Shown here: piece by piece, positions 5,078 through 5,263 of the stretch
Position numbering within the stretch: the first letter of the stretch is position 1
Layout: every line of letters begins with the position of its first letter
Assembly: GCA_011389605.1 (NCBI GenBank)
Contig: JAABTZ010000257.1
Span: 1 to 5,263 of the forward strand
Length of the DNA: 5,263 nt
Direction of reading: 5' to 3'
Source: Desulfobacteraceae bacterium
Lineage (GTDB): Bacteria; Desulfobacterota; Desulfobacteria; Desulfobacterales; Desulfosalsimonadaceae
Notes under the pieces: model-generated
What the model was told of the DNA's origin: nothing
The model's database searches: none
The model's input: only the letters and a program-made list of their open reading frames with translations
Made by a program: the position numbers and the translations under genes

Positions 5078-5116
5078 CAACGGATTCATTTTTGCGGCGA
5101 AACGAGAATCGGCTCT

Positions 5117-5263
5117 ATGTTTGATAATTTAAGCGACAAGCTCAATTCGGTTTTTAAAAAGCTAAAAGGCCAGGGCAAACTCTCTGAAAAAAATATTGAA
5201 GAGGGCCTGCGCGAAGTACGCATGGCCCTGCTTGAGGCAGATACCCATTACCGGGTGGTCAAG
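5117..5263 (+). CDS. ffh: Signal recognition particle protein Ffh, N-terminal fragment (cut by window end)
   Basis: Forty-nine codons from ATG 5117 run in frame to the end of the window. The peptide begins MFDNLSDKLNSVFKKLKG and continues with LREVRMALLEAD, which closely matches the start of the N domain of E. coli Ffh (MFDNLTDRL..., LREVRMALLEAD). Ffh is the SRP GTPase that, with 4.5S RNA, binds signal sequences on ribosomes and delivers them to FtsY at the inner membrane. The four-helix N domain begins here; the G and M domains lie outside. The gene is not broken, only truncated by the window. Its ribosome-binding site is weak (GAG about ten bases upstream of ATG), and its promoter is at 5049-5077. 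Bacterial ffh is often followed by rpsP and other translation genes; that cannot be seen here. Confidence 0.93.
   Translation, partial: MFDNLSDKLNSVFKKLKGQGKLSEKNIEEGLREVRMALLEADTHYRVVK

Overview
The window looks like chromosomal DNA of a Gram-negative bacterium, most likely a Desulfobacterota (deltaproteobacterial, sulfate-reducer-like) genome. This rests on the style of the ribosomal protein S1 and cold-shock proteins, the intermediate base composition, and a palindromic intergenic repeat that I associate from memory with Desulfobacterales. No rRNA or full marker gene is present to prove the lineage. I see no phage, plasmid, CRISPR or defence genes; apart from the repeats this is core housekeeping DNA.

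Layout: (1) 9-671 (+), a class I SAM-dependent methyltransferase related to the METTL21/METTL20 protein-lysine methyltransferase group. (2) 672-1113, an intergenic stretch with repeat copy 1, a candidate promoter and a long leader with a GC-rich hairpin just before the ribosome-binding site. (3) 1114-2655 (+), ribosomal protein S1 with five rather than six S1 domains. (4) 2656-2940, repeat copy 2 and a strong intrinsic terminator between convergent genes. (5) 2941-3138 (-), a CspA-family cold-shock protein with a long 5' leader and a good sigma-70-type promoter at 3282-3310. (6) 3311-3657, an intergenic region rich in overlapping inverted repeats but without a credible gene. (7) 3658-4737 (-), rlmN. 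(8) 4738-5116, a divergent intergenic region with repeat copy 3, a small palindrome and two overlapping opposed promoter candidates. (9) 5117-5263 (+), the first 49 codons of ffh, running off the window.

S1, the cold-shock protein, RlmN and Ffh all act on RNA, the ribosome or nascent protein, but they are transcribed separately and in different directions. This is a neighbourhood of translation genes rather than one operon.

The most notable element is a roughly 112-base imperfect palindrome present three times in the same orientation, always between genes. Two paired positions changed together in copy 3, and several other changes keep G-U pairs that only work in a plus-strand transcript. Copies 2 and 3 also carry a second, alternative right arm. 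It behaves like a small non-autonomous mobile element or large REP/MITE-type repeat whose folded form is, or recently was, under constraint.
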